A stretch of 13,012 bases of DNA from positions 1 through 13,012 of the forward strand of contig DJXY01000164.1 of the NCBI GenBank assembly GCA_002449915.1, given 5' to 3'. The DNA comes from Oribacterium sp. UBA6992. GTDB lineage: Bacteria > Bacillota > Clostridia > Lachnospirales > Lachnospiraceae. The notes beneath the pieces are model-generated. The model did no database searches. It saw only the letters and a list, made by a program, of their open reading frames with translations, and was not told the DNA's origin. Made by a program: the position numbers and the translations under genes. This document shows positions 6,795-13,012 of the stretch, one piece after another; the first letter of the stretch is position 1; each line of letters begins with the position of its first letter.

Positions 6795-7208
6795 TTACAG
6801 CACCATCACAAGAGTCCCGGCGGTAAGCAAAATGATACCGATCAGGGACTTTGCGTTAAACGGCTCATGCAGCAGTACAAAGGCAAGGATCAGAGTAAGC
6901 ACGGTACTCATTTTATCTACCGGTACTACCTTGGAAGCTTCTCCGATCTGCAGCGCCCGGTAGTAACAGAGCCAGGATCCGCCGGTGGCTAGACCGGACA
7001 GGATCAGAAACAGCCAGCTTTTCCGGTCAATACTTCCGAGTCCGGTCTGGGCATGCGTGAGAAATACCATTCCCCATGCCATGATGAGGACCACAAAGGT
7101 GCGGATCGCAGTTGCAAGCGTGGAATTTACACCGTCGATTCCGATTTTGGCAAGAATCGATGTAAGAGCTGCAAAAACAGCAGAACCAATTGCAAAAAAC
7201 AGCCACAT
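6795..7208 (-). CDS. EamA-domain (DMT superfamily) half-size transporter
   Basis: This 137-residue protein is a single EamA unit with five predicted helices (about 1-20, 29-50, 63-84, 99-114 and 118-137). Most drug/metabolite transporters contain two such units, so a functional dimer is expected. Recognisable features are FAALTSILAKIGI near the N-terminus, the helix ending CYYRALQIGEASKVVPVDK, and LLHEPFNAKSLIGIILLTAGT at the C-terminus. The frame starts and stops cleanly: AGGAGGT sits six to seven bases before the ATG. So it is a true short protein, not a truncated two-domain one. Substrate is unknown. It lies 20 bp after aroE and 24 bp before the mscS-like gene; a link to aromatic metabolites is possible but rests only on position. 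Confidence 0.9.
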   Translation of the reverse strand: MWLFFAIGSAVFAALTSILAKIGIDGVNSTLATAIRTFVVLIMAWGMVFLTHAQTGLGSIDRKSWLFLILSGLATGGSWLCYYRALQIGEASKVVPVDKMSTVLTLILAFVLLHEPFNAKSLIGIILLTAGTLVMVL

Positions 7209-7228
7209 AAGGATACCTCCTGTTAAGT

Positions 7229-8116
7229 TCAGAAATATTTTGCCCGGATCTCTTCCACTGGCATGTCCATCCCGGTCCAGAGACGGAAGGATGCAGCCCC
7301 CTGATACAGCAGCATGTCGGAACCGTTCATCGTGACAAGATTTCGCTCCCTAGCCATACGGAGGAGCTTTGTCTCCTTGGGATTATAAATGACATCTGTC
7401 ACTGAGAGCCCCTCATGAAAACAGAAAGCATCCGGGATAAGGCAGGCATCGGTATTCGGAGCCATGCCAACATTGGAAGCATTGATCAGTACATCTGAGC
7501 CTCCGATTTCCCTCTTAAGATCGCATTCCGTATAGTCAAAGAGCGCGACCTTACAGTTCGTTTCTGCATTCAAACGGGAAACGACCTCGCGGGTGCGGTC
7601 GATAAAACGGCTGCTGGAACGTGCAAAAACACTGATTTCTCTTGCACCGTCCAGCGCTGCCTGCACCAGGATCGCGGTTCCTGCACCACCCGTGCCCATG
7701 AGCGTAAGCTTCCTGCCACGGTACTGGATATTTTCTGATTCCAGTGCCCGGAGGAAGCCGGTTCCGTCTGTGGTCGTGCCTGTAATGCTGCCATCCTCCT
7801 CAAAAATTACGGTATTCACCGCACCGCAAATCCGGGACGCCTGGGACAAGCTATCGCAGTATTTCACAATATCATTTTTGAGCGGCATTGTGAGATTCAT
7901 GCCCCGCACATGCATCGCTTTGAATGCAGGCAGAATCTCGGGGAGACGCTCGGGCTTCACATCAAAGGCAAGATAGCAATAGTCAAGTCCCAGCTTCCGG
8001 AAGGCATAGTTATGCATTGCCGGAGAGAGACTGTGTGCGACCGGCGAGCCCAGAAGGCAGATCATCCGGGTGTGTCCGCTGATTTCATATGGTTTTAAGG
8101 TCTCGTTATGCTCCAT
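7229..8116 (-). CDS. aroE: Shikimate dehydrogenase
   Basis: This 295-residue cytoplasmic enzyme reduces 3-dehydroshikimate to shikimate with NADPH in the chorismate pathway. The shikimate-binding site is visible: GSPVAHSLSPAMHN (23-36) with Ser29 and Ser31, MNLTMPLK with catalytic Lys80, AVNT at 99-102, and TTDGTGF with Asp117. The Rossmann nucleotide loop is GTGGAGTA (141-148). Later family blocks are NASNVGM (212-218), DVIYNP (241-246) and the C-terminal DMLLYQGAASFRLWTG (267-282). Length is slightly above the usual 270-285 because of about 17 extra residues at the N-terminus. An internal Met18 is a less likely start, since GAGG precedes the ATG at 8114-8116. A broader quinate/shikimate specificity (YdiB type) cannot be excluded. 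It is 23 bp after rlmB in the same operon. Confidence 0.95.
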   Translation of the reverse strand: MEHNETLKPYEISGHTRMICLLGSPVAHSLSPAMHNYAFRKLGLDYCYLAFDVKPERLPEILPAFKAMHVRGMNLTMPLKNDIVKYCDSLSQASRICGAVNTVIFEEDGSITGTTTDGTGFLRALESENIQYRGRKLTLMGTGGAGTAILVQAALDGAREISVFARSSSRFIDRTREVVSRLNAETNCKVALFDYTECDLKREIGGSDVLINASNVGMAPNTDACLIPDAFCFHEGLSVTDVIYNPKETKLLRMARERNLVTMNGSDMLLYQGAASFRLWTGMDMPVEEIRAKYF

Positions 8117-8139
8117 GACGGATCATCCTCATTTCATAA

Positions 8140-8883
8140 TCATTTCATAAGCCGCTGCCGTACAATCTCATACGCAAGTACGCCGCATGCGACAGACGCA
8201 TTTAGAGAGTCGATATCTCCCTTCATCGGGATTGATGCCACCATATCACACTTCTCCCGCACAAGCCGGGAAACGCCCTCGCCTTCGTTGCCGATCACAA
8301 GACCGATCGGACCGGTCAGATTGAGCTTGTACATGCTCTCTCCGCCCATATCCGCGCAGACAAACCAGAGCCCCTGCTTTTTCAGCGTATCAATGGTACC
8401 TGCAATATTGGACACCTTGGCGACTCTTGTATACTCAAGCGCGCCGGCACTCGTTTTGGCCACCGTTGCCGTGAGTCCCGCAGCCCTTCTCTCGCGAATG
8501 ATTACGCCGTGAGCGCCTGCGAGATTTGCGGTACGGATCATTGCGCCCAGATTATGCGGATCCTCAATGCCATCCAGGACAAAGATAAAGGGATCCTCCC
8601 CCTTCTCTTTTGCATAGTTCAGGATTTCATCTACAGTATAGTACCGGAAGGACGCAAGGTATGCTACAGCTCCCTGATGATTGCTGCCTTCAGAGATCTC
8701 GTCCAGACGGGATTTCTGCACAAATTCAGCTTTGACACCTGCCTTTTTTGCCTCTCGTAAGATGGTGGAAATCGGTCCGTCCTTCAGACCTGCCTGGATA
8801 AACAGACGGTCAATCGTTTTGCCGGAGCGGAATGCTTCCAGCACCGGATTTCTGCCGATCAGCGTGAGCTCTTGGTCTCTCAT
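8140..8883 (-). CDS. rlmB: 23S rRNA (guanosine-2'-O-)-methyltransferase RlmB (TrmH/SpoU family)
   Basis: This 247-residue SPOUT methyltransferase uses S-adenosylmethionine. In E. coli the enzyme methylates the ribose of G2251 in the peptidyl-transferase P-loop of 23S rRNA. An N-terminal L30e-like substrate-binding part (about 5-75, beginning IGRNPVLEAF) precedes the knotted catalytic domain. Motif 1 is LDGIEDPHNLGAMIRTA (103-119) with Asn111 and Arg117. Motif 2 is LVIGNEGEGVSRLV (195-208). Motif 3 is IPMKGDIDSLNASVACGVLAYE (218-239) with Asn228. Length is typical. The start overlaps the mrnC stop as ATGA, suggesting translational coupling. The order cysS-mrnC-rlmB is conserved across Bacillota, as in B. 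subtilis cysS-mrnC-yacO, which supports the identity over other TrmH paralogues. Confidence 0.95.
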   Translation of the reverse strand: MRDQELTLIGRNPVLEAFRSGKTIDRLFIQAGLKDGPISTILREAKKAGVKAEFVQKSRLDEISEGSNHQGAVAYLASFRYYTVDEILNYAKEKGEDPFIFVLDGIEDPHNLGAMIRTANLAGAHGVIIRERRAAGLTATVAKTSAGALEYTRVAKVSNIAGTIDTLKKQGLWFVCADMGGESMYKLNLTGPIGLVIGNEGEGVSRLVREKCDMVASIPMKGDIDSLNASVACGVLAYEIVRQRLMK

Positions 8884-9479
8884 GATTCAGTGTTTCCTTT
8901 CTTTCCAATCTCCAGAAGATGCCTTGTACCTATGCCGATCAGCTCAATCATCCGCGCATATTCTTTACGGATGTAAAGCCAGCCGATCAGCGCTTCAAAT
9001 CCGGTCGCGCGGTGATACTCGAGGATCGAGGAATTTTTAGAATGGGTTTCAGACTTCTGGTTTCTTGCGCGGCGGTAAAGATTCTGTTCCACCTCGGTGA
9101 GCATATTGTTTCCGAGGAAATAACCCATGATCTCGGACTGGGCATGTGCGCAGACCAGCATGGTTTTCTGCTTGTTCATCCGGTTGATGTTTCCGGGATA
9201 ATGCTGTATGACGTATTCGCGAACCGCAAGGTCGTAGAGACAATCCCCGAGGTAGGCGAGCGCCAGTGGAGAGACGGCATTCGCGTCCATATCCCTGAGC
9301 TCCATGGTTTGCCGATACATCTGAAGAAGAGAAGTTTCTGACGGATTCACAGCAGAACTTATAACAGAAGAAACAGGAACCGAAGCTTCTGCCACGGCCC
9401 CTGCAGTTGTATCATTGATTTTGTGATCCGTATCACGCAAGCGATTGACCTCACTTTTCTGCTTCAGACTCTCGACCAC
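8880..9479 (-). CDS. mrnC: Mini-ribonuclease III (Mini-III) with N-terminal extension
   Basis: Mini-III is a homodimeric RNase III-like nuclease without the double-stranded-RNA-binding domain; in B. subtilis it matures the ends of 23S rRNA. The catalytic core begins near residue 69 with SPLALAYLGDCLYDLAVREY (acidic Asp79). It continues through MNKQKTMLVCAHAQSEIM and RRARNQKSETHSKNSSILEYHRATGFEALIGWLY (the second acidic residue is Glu162). The core alone matches the usual length of about 130-145 residues. From the GTG at 9477-9479 the product is 199 residues, adding about 65 polar Ala/Ser/Val-rich residues. That start overlaps the end of cysS by 16 bp and has AGAGGG six bases upstream. A TTG preceded by GAGGT (codon 14) and the unsupported ATG at codon 54 are alternatives. 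Confidence 0.92.
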   Translation of the reverse strand: MVESLKQKSEVNRLRDTDHKINDTTAGAVAEASVPVSSVISSAVNPSETSLLQMYRQTMELRDMDANAVSPLALAYLGDCLYDLAVREYVIQHYPGNINRMNKQKTMLVCAHAQSEIMGYFLGNNMLTEVEQNLYRRARNQKSETHSKNSSILEYHRATGFEALIGWLYIRKEYARMIELIGIGTRHLLEIGKKGNTES

Positions 9480-10873
9480 TTTACACCCTCTCTGGTGTCC
9501 TTAAGGACGATACCCATCTTGAGAAGCTGGTCACGGATTTCATCGGCGCGGGCAAAGTTTTTAGCCTTGCGGGCAGCCTGACGCTCCTCAATCAGTTTTT
9601 CTATTTCCTGATCCAGATCCACGGATTTCTGCTCTGTGCGGATACCGAGAACGGAAAGCAGTGTTTCAAGGGTCTTAAGTACATAGCTGGTCCATGCCTT
9701 GGTGGAGGACTCGGTCACAGAAACATTCGCAAGACGTACCAGCTCAAAGATTGCGGTAATGGCATCTGCGGTATTGAGATCGTCGTCCATCTTGTCATTA
9801 AAGAACTGTACCTGTTCCTCGATCAGTTTTTTGTTTTCACTTTCCTCAGCGGTCATGATATCGCCATGGTTTTTTGCCTCCAGATCTCTCAAACGCTCGA
9901 GAGCGGTCATGATCCTTGCCAGAGAGGTCTTGGCGGAATCCATAAGCTCCTTGGAGAAATTAAGCGGATTGCGATAATGCGCCGAGAGCATGTAGAAACG
10001 AAGCACCATCGGATCGTACTGGCTTGTAATGTCCCGGACAGTAAAGAAGTTACCGAGGGACTTGGACATCTTCTGGTTATTGATGTTGATAAATGCGTTG
10101 TGCATCCAGTAATTTGCAAAGTGCTCTCCATGGGCGCACTCATACTGCGCAATTTCATTTTCATGGTGCGGGAAGATCAGATCCTCGCCGCCGGCATGGA
10201 TATCCAGACGCCCTCCACAGTATTTCGGCGCCATAACGCAGCACTCGGTATGCCAGCCCGGACGACCGTCACACCATGGGCTATGCCAGAAGGGCTCTCC
10301 TTCTTTTTTCGGTTTCCAGAGTACAAAGTCGGTGGAGCTTTTCTTCCCTTCCTCTCCGCTGACCTTGAGATCGCGGAAGCCGGACTGCAGATCCTCGATA
10401 TTTTTATGGGATAATTCGCCATAATCCGGGAATGAGGTTGTGTCAAAATATACGGTGCCATCCTTTGCAACATATGCATGTCCGCCGTCAATCAGCTCCT
10501 GAATCAGGTGGATCATGCCGTCGATTTCCTCGGTTGCCTTAGGATGCGCGGATGCAGGCTCAATGTTTAAGTCAGACATGTCCTTCTCCACCTCACGGAT
10601 GTATCGTTCCGTAATGACTTTGCAGTCCGTGCCCTCTTCATTTGCCTTTTTGATGATTTTATCGTCTACATCGGTATAGTTGGAAACATACGTTACCTTG
10701 TAGCCACGATACTCCATATATCTCCGGAAGGTATCAAACACAATCATCGGACGGGCATTACCGATATGAATGAGGTTGTAGACCGTCGGTCCGCAGACAT
10801 ACATCCGGATCTTACCTGGCTCAATTGGTTTGAACTCCTCTTTACTGCGTGTTAATGTATTATAAATTTTCAT
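9464..10873 (-). CDS. cysS: Cysteinyl-tRNA synthetase
   Basis: This 469-residue class I aminoacyl-tRNA synthetase charges tRNA-Cys in the cytoplasm. The HIGH-type signature is HIGNA (36-40) and the KMSKS loop is KMSKS (268-272). The zinc ligands that select cysteine are visible as Cys27 (YVCGPT), Cys211 (HTEC), His236 and Glu240 (PHHENE). The C-terminal part carries the DALR-type and anticodon-binding helices, ending [25 protein letters not shown]. Length is typical (460-480). The ATG at 10871-10873 follows AAAGGA. It is the first gene of a six-gene minus-strand run with overlaps or gaps of no more than 24 bp. Unlike many Bacillota synthetase genes, the leader shows no T-box motif. Confidence 0.97.
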   Translation of the reverse strand: MKIYNTLTRSKEEFKPIEPGKIRMYVCGPTVYNLIHIGNARPMIVFDTFRRYMEYRGYKVTYVSNYTDVDDKIIKKANEEGTDCKVITERYIREVEKDMSDLNIEPASAHPKATEEIDGMIHLIQELIDGGHAYVAKDGTVYFDTTSFPDYGELSHKNIEDLQSGFRDLKVSGEEGKKSSTDFVLWKPKKEGEPFWHSPWCDGRPGWHTECCVMAPKYCGGRLDIHAGGEDLIFPHHENEIAQYECAHGEHFANYWMHNAFININNQKMSKSLGNFFTVRDITSQYDPMVLRFYMLSAHYRNPLNFSKELMDSAKTSLARIMTALERLRDLEAKNHGDIMTAEESENKKLIEEQVQFFNDKMDDDLNTADAITAIFELVRLANVSVTESSTKAWTSYVLKTLETLLSVLGIRTEQKSVDLDQEIEKLIEERQAARKAKNFARADEIRDQLLKMGIVLKDTREGVKWSRV

Positions 10874-10957
10874 AATTGAAATCCTTTCATTCTTTTGCTG
10901 CTTGCATTATACAAATTTAATCAATTTAAGAGTTCACCTTATGATTTACGTAAATTC

Positions 10958-10986
10958 ATCTTACTCGTTTCAGAGTGGCAAGTCAA
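10958..10986 (-). promoter_or_regulatory. Candidate promoter of the cysS operon
   Basis: On the minus strand TTGACT (10981-10986, five of six) is followed by a 17-bp spacer and TAAGAT (10958-10963, four of six). The start would lie near 10951, giving a leader of about 78 bases. A perfect TATAAT occurs closer to the gene (10906-10911) but has no matching -35 box at the right distance; it could be a second start. The predicted start falls inside a perfect 12-bp palindrome at 10944-10955. Confidence 0.55.
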
Positions 10987-11005
10987 CATAAGTACCAGGG
11001 CAGTT

Positions 11006-11131
11006 GTGAAATACCCGGTTGTGAAATATACACAGTCCTCCGAAAAGACGGATCCGTATGGAGATCATCCGCAGGATGGTCCGGAACGTATGCACATGCT
11101 GTCCGGAGAGATTAGATCAAAGGAAATATAA
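11006..11131 (+). CDS. Possible small ORF or gene remnant (41 residues)
   Basis: In the roughly 350-bp gap between cysS and htrA, a plus-strand frame from GTG 11006 to TAA 11131 has base and codon usage that looks coding (GGA, CCG, GAT and CAG codons). AGGG lies five bases before the GTG. The peptide is polar, with DPYGDHPQDGPERMHMLSGE near its end and a VVKY repeat at its start. I recognise no family. It could be a real small protein, the 3' remnant of a lost gene, or chance. It lies upstream of the cysS promoter on the opposite strand and directly before the htrA terminator. Apart from this frame, that promoter and the terminator, I see nothing in the gap. Confidence 0.25.
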   Translation: MKYPVVKYTQSSEKTDPYGDHPQDGPERMHMLSGEIRSKEI

Positions 11132-11142
11132 GACGGAAAACT

Positions 11143-11182
11143 AAAAAATACCGCAGCAGATTTTTACATCTGCCGCGGTATT
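11143..11182 (-). terminator. Rho-independent terminator of htrA
   Basis: A 14-bp stem with one A/C mismatch pairs AATACCGC-A-GCAGAT (11147-11161) with ATCTGC-C-GCGGTATT (11168-11182) around a six-base loop. On the minus strand it is followed by a T-run (11143-11148). It lies about 45 bp after the htrA stop. Confidence 0.88.
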
Positions 11183-11226
11183 TATCAGCTATTGCCCTTG
11201 CGGGGCAGGCTTTATGTAACGCTTAT

Positions 11227-12696
11227 TCAACGCTGATATTGATTAAAGAACTGCTGGAATTGCTTCCAGAGCTCATCATTATTGTTCTGCTGGTTTCCAT
11301 CATTGCTGTTTCCATTGCTGCTGTTGCCGTTATTGTTTCCGCCATTGCCGTTCTGACCATTACTGCCCTGCTGGTTCTGGTTCGGCTGTGAAAACGGATC
11401 CTGCCCGCTCTGCCCGTTCTGGTTGTTTCCGTTGCTGCTACCTGAGGAGCTGTTGGAGGATGCCTGCGGATTAGAACCAAGTGTAACCTTTACATCCTGC
11501 TCCACATACTTGCCGGTACCGTCCATACGTTCTACGGCTACTGTTACCGTTTCTCCCGCACGGTACTTTGCAAGAAGGGACTGCAGATCATCAAAGTTTG
11601 TTACGCCTTGTCCGTCGAGCTTGGTAATGATATCCTTCTCCTGCAGACCGGAATTTTCCGCGCTTGAGCCTTCTGTGAACTTATAAATAAATACACCCTG
11701 CGGCATACCAAAGGACTGTGCGGTTTCCTTATCAATATTCTTGACCTGGACACCAAGGTATCCACGTTCATTTTCCGTAACCTGCTCTCTTGTTGTAAGA
11801 GTTGACAGAGAGTCAATGACCTTCTGTGCTTTGGCACTTGGGATGGAGTAGCCCATACCCTCAACATCGGTGGAGCTGTACTTCGCAACATTGATACCGA
11901 TGACCTGACCCTGCATATTAAGGAGTGCGCCGCCGGAGTTACCCGGATTAATTGCGGCATCCGTCTGCAGCAGTCCGGATTCGGTACCTTCCTCTGTCTC
12001 AACATCACGGTTCATAGCGGAGATAATACCAGTGGTAACGGACTGACCATACCCAAGAGCGTTACCGATGGCAACGACCTGATCTCCAACGGAAAGTGCA
12101 TCGGAATCTCCGAGTGTTGCAATGGAAATGGCATTCATCGTGCTTTCCGGAATATCTGAAAGCTTTACTGCAACTACAGCAAGATCCTGTGAAGCATCGG
12201 TTCCCTTGATCTCTGCATTGACATTTTGATTATCTACAAATGTAACGGAGAGTGAATTGGAATCGGTAACGACATGATTATTGGTTACGATCAGAAGCTC
12301 ACTATCGGTCTTTCCGATAATGACACCCGAACCACTCGCCGGGACCTCTGTCTCCTGTGATTCGTAAGAACCAAACAGAGAGAACCCGTTTTGCTGATAA
12401 CGCATCATGTTGGTGATGGCTACAACGGAAGGCATTGCCTCCTTTGCAACCTCGGACACGGTTTTGCCGGAGGCAGTGACATCGGATGAGGATGCGCTGT
12501 TGGTAACCGTGGCAATTTTATTACTATCAGATGCGGATGTTTCCGCGGTATTACTATTGCTCCCCTGTGTTGCTTCCTGGACGATCTGATTGGTAACGCC
12601 TGCCTTCTGGGCGCCTACATTCACACCCACCATGGCGGCACCTGCAACCAGTCCAAAAAGCAGCGCGCTGGCAACTACCTTTGCTACTTGTTTCAT
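11227..12696 (-). CDS. htrA: HtrA/DegP-type (S1C) serine protease, membrane-anchored, with low-complexity tail
   Basis: This surface quality-control protease degrades misfolded exported proteins. The 489-residue product starts with a short basic segment and one hydrophobic helix (about 5-28), a membrane anchor or signal. A Ser/Thr/Asn-rich linker (about 41-75) follows. The trypsin-like domain (about 78-300) has the complete triad His141 (VTNNHVV), Asp171 (SQDLAVV) and Ser254 (INPGNSGGALLN). One PDZ domain covers about 311-405 (RGYLGVQV to the DVKVTLG strand). The C-terminal tail (about 410-473) is almost entirely Asn, Gly, Ser and Gln, and ends in an aromatic-amphipathic stretch, DELWKQFQQFFNQYQR. 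GAGGAGG seven bases before the ATG at 12694-12696 fixes the start. The gene diverges from a lipid kinase gene and has its own terminator, so it is probably monocistronic. Confidence 0.96.
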   Translation of the reverse strand: MKQVAKVVASALLFGLVAGAAMVGVNVGAQKAGVTNQIVQEATQGSNSNTAETSASDSNKIATVTNSASSSDVTASGKTVSEVAKEAMPSVVAITNMMRYQQNGFSLFGSYESQETEVPASGSGVIIGKTDSELLIVTNNHVVTDSNSLSVTFVDNQNVNAEIKGTDASQDLAVVAVKLSDIPESTMNAISIATLGDSDALSVGDQVVAIGNALGYGQSVTTGIISAMNRDVETEEGTESGLLQTDAAINPGNSGGALLNMQGQVIGINVAKYSSTDVEGMGYSIPSAKAQKVIDSLSTLTTREQVTENERGYLGVQVKNIDKETAQSFGMPQGVFIYKFTEGSSAENSGLQEKDIITKLDGQGVTNFDDLQSLLAKYRAGETVTVAVERMDGTGKYVEQDVKVTLGSNPQASSNSSSGSSNGNNQNGQSGQDPFSQPNQNQQGSNGQNGNGGNNNGNSSNGNSNDGNQQNNNDELWKQFQQFFNQYQR

Positions 12697-12787
12697 ATGT
12701 GATCCTCCTCAGTACTATATTCTTAAAATAATTTTTAATGCTGCTGCAAACCTCTTTTTGTTTACATCCGTAACTATACGGGATATC

Positions 12788-12807
12788 TGTGTCCGAATTG
12801 TGTCCGA
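12788..12807. repeat. Direct repeat TGTGTCCGA, two copies, 11-bp period; possible regulator site
   Basis: TGTGTCCGA occurs at 12788-12796 and again at 12799-12807. The centres are 11 bp apart, about one helical turn, as seen for tandem half-sites of OmpR-family response regulators. It lies between htrA (start 12696) and the lipid kinase (start 12900), about 90 bp from each. I find no strong promoter for htrA nearby to place it relative to the -35 box. Confidence 0.4.
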
Positions 12808-12869
12808 GGTTTGATGAATTTGTGAATCGGATTCTTTATACTCTTTTTATAGTCCGATCATGCACTGCA

Positions 12870-12878
12870 TGTTATAAT
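12870..12878 (+). promoter_or_regulatory. Extended -10 promoter of the lipid kinase gene
   Basis: TGT-TATAAT gives a perfect TGn extension (12870-12872) and a perfect -10 box (12873-12878). No good -35 box is present at 17 bp, which is acceptable for extended -10 promoters. Transcription would start near 12885, leaving a leader of about 15 bases that contains the ribosome site GGAGGA. A perfect palindrome, CATGCA-C-TGCATG (12859-12871), abuts the -10 box and could be an operator. Confidence 0.65.
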
Positions 12879-12899
12879 CTGAAGCATTGGAGGATGTGA

Positions 12900-13012
12900 A
12901 TGCATTATTTTATAGTAAATCCACAGGCGAGCGAGGGCAGAGGCCTTAAGGTATGGCAGCAGGTGATGCGGCGGCTCGCAAGGATCGGAGAAGCCCAGAA
13001 TTATGAGGTTTT
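12900..13012 (+). CDS. Diacylglycerol kinase-type (DagK/YegS) lipid kinase, N-terminal fragment
   Basis: Only the first 37 codons are in the window. The start MHYFIVNPQASEGRGLKVW matches the N-terminus of the diacylglycerol kinase catalytic family. It shows the first strand with the Asn-Pro pair (residues 7-8) and the small/Gly-rich SEGRG turn (11-15), followed by an amphipathic helix. These cytoplasmic enzymes phosphorylate diacylglycerol or related lipids with ATP, recycling lipid head groups released during lipoteichoic acid or other surface-polymer synthesis. GGAGGA (12889-12894) lies five bases before the ATG at 12900. The gene runs off the right edge, so completeness and exact subfamily cannot be judged. 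It is transcribed divergently from htrA. Confidence 0.85.
   Translation, partial: MHYFIVNPQASEGRGLKVWQQVMRRLARIGEAQNYEV

Noticed and set aside
10874..11226. T-box riboswitch expected upstream of cysS
   Set aside because: No AGGGTGG-type antiterminator sequence and no leader terminator directly before cysS on the minus strand. The only strong hairpin belongs to the end of htrA.

Overview
The window looks like chromosomal sequence from a low- to mid-GC Gram-positive bacterium. Clostridia, probably a Lachnospiraceae-type gut commensal, is the best guess. The reasons are strong AGGAGG-type ribosome binding sites, TTGACA/TATAAT promoters with 17-bp spacers, and the cysS-mrnC-rlmB gene order typical of Bacillota. 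Species cannot be assigned from the sequence alone.

Layout from left to right. (1) Positions 1-777, minus strand: the 5' part of tRNA-Lys(CTT) with an excellent promoter, and upstream of it a gene for a small TRIC/UPF0126 membrane protein. (2) Positions 882-1061, plus strand: a free-standing tRNA-Thr(GGT) unit with its own promoter and terminator. This tRNA has unusual bases, C at position 55 and an inverted 12-23 pair. (3) Positions 1163-3653, plus strand: a visibly more AT-rich two-gene glycosylation cassette. It comprises a GtrB/CsbB-like glycosyltransferase, broken by an in-frame TAG at codon 13, and a large polytopic membrane protein resembling a GT-C glycosyltransferase. A bidirectional terminator follows. 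(4) Positions 3727-5779, minus strand: a housekeeping cluster of an alpha/beta hydrolase, free methionine-R-sulfoxide reductase and the YggS/PLPBP protein of pyridoxal phosphate homeostasis. (5) Positions 5931-10873, minus strand: a tightly packed probable operon cysS-mrnC-rlmB-aroE-(EamA transporter)-(MscS channel). It joins tRNA charging, 23S rRNA maturation and modification, aromatic amino acid synthesis and two membrane proteins. (6) Positions 11227-12696, minus strand: an HtrA-type surface serine protease with an Asn/Gly/Ser/Gln-rich tail and its own terminator. (7) Positions 12900-13012, plus strand: the start of a diacylglycerol-kinase-type lipid kinase, divergent from htrA across about 200 bp that carry repeats and palindromes resembling operators.

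Most of the window is ordinary core genome. The parts worth a second look are the tRNA-Thr, the broken glycosyltransferase and its unrecognised membrane partner, and the two palindrome- or repeat-bearing regulatory regions (upstream of cysS, and between htrA and the kinase). I see no transposase, CRISPR array, phage gene or clear undescribed multi-gene system.
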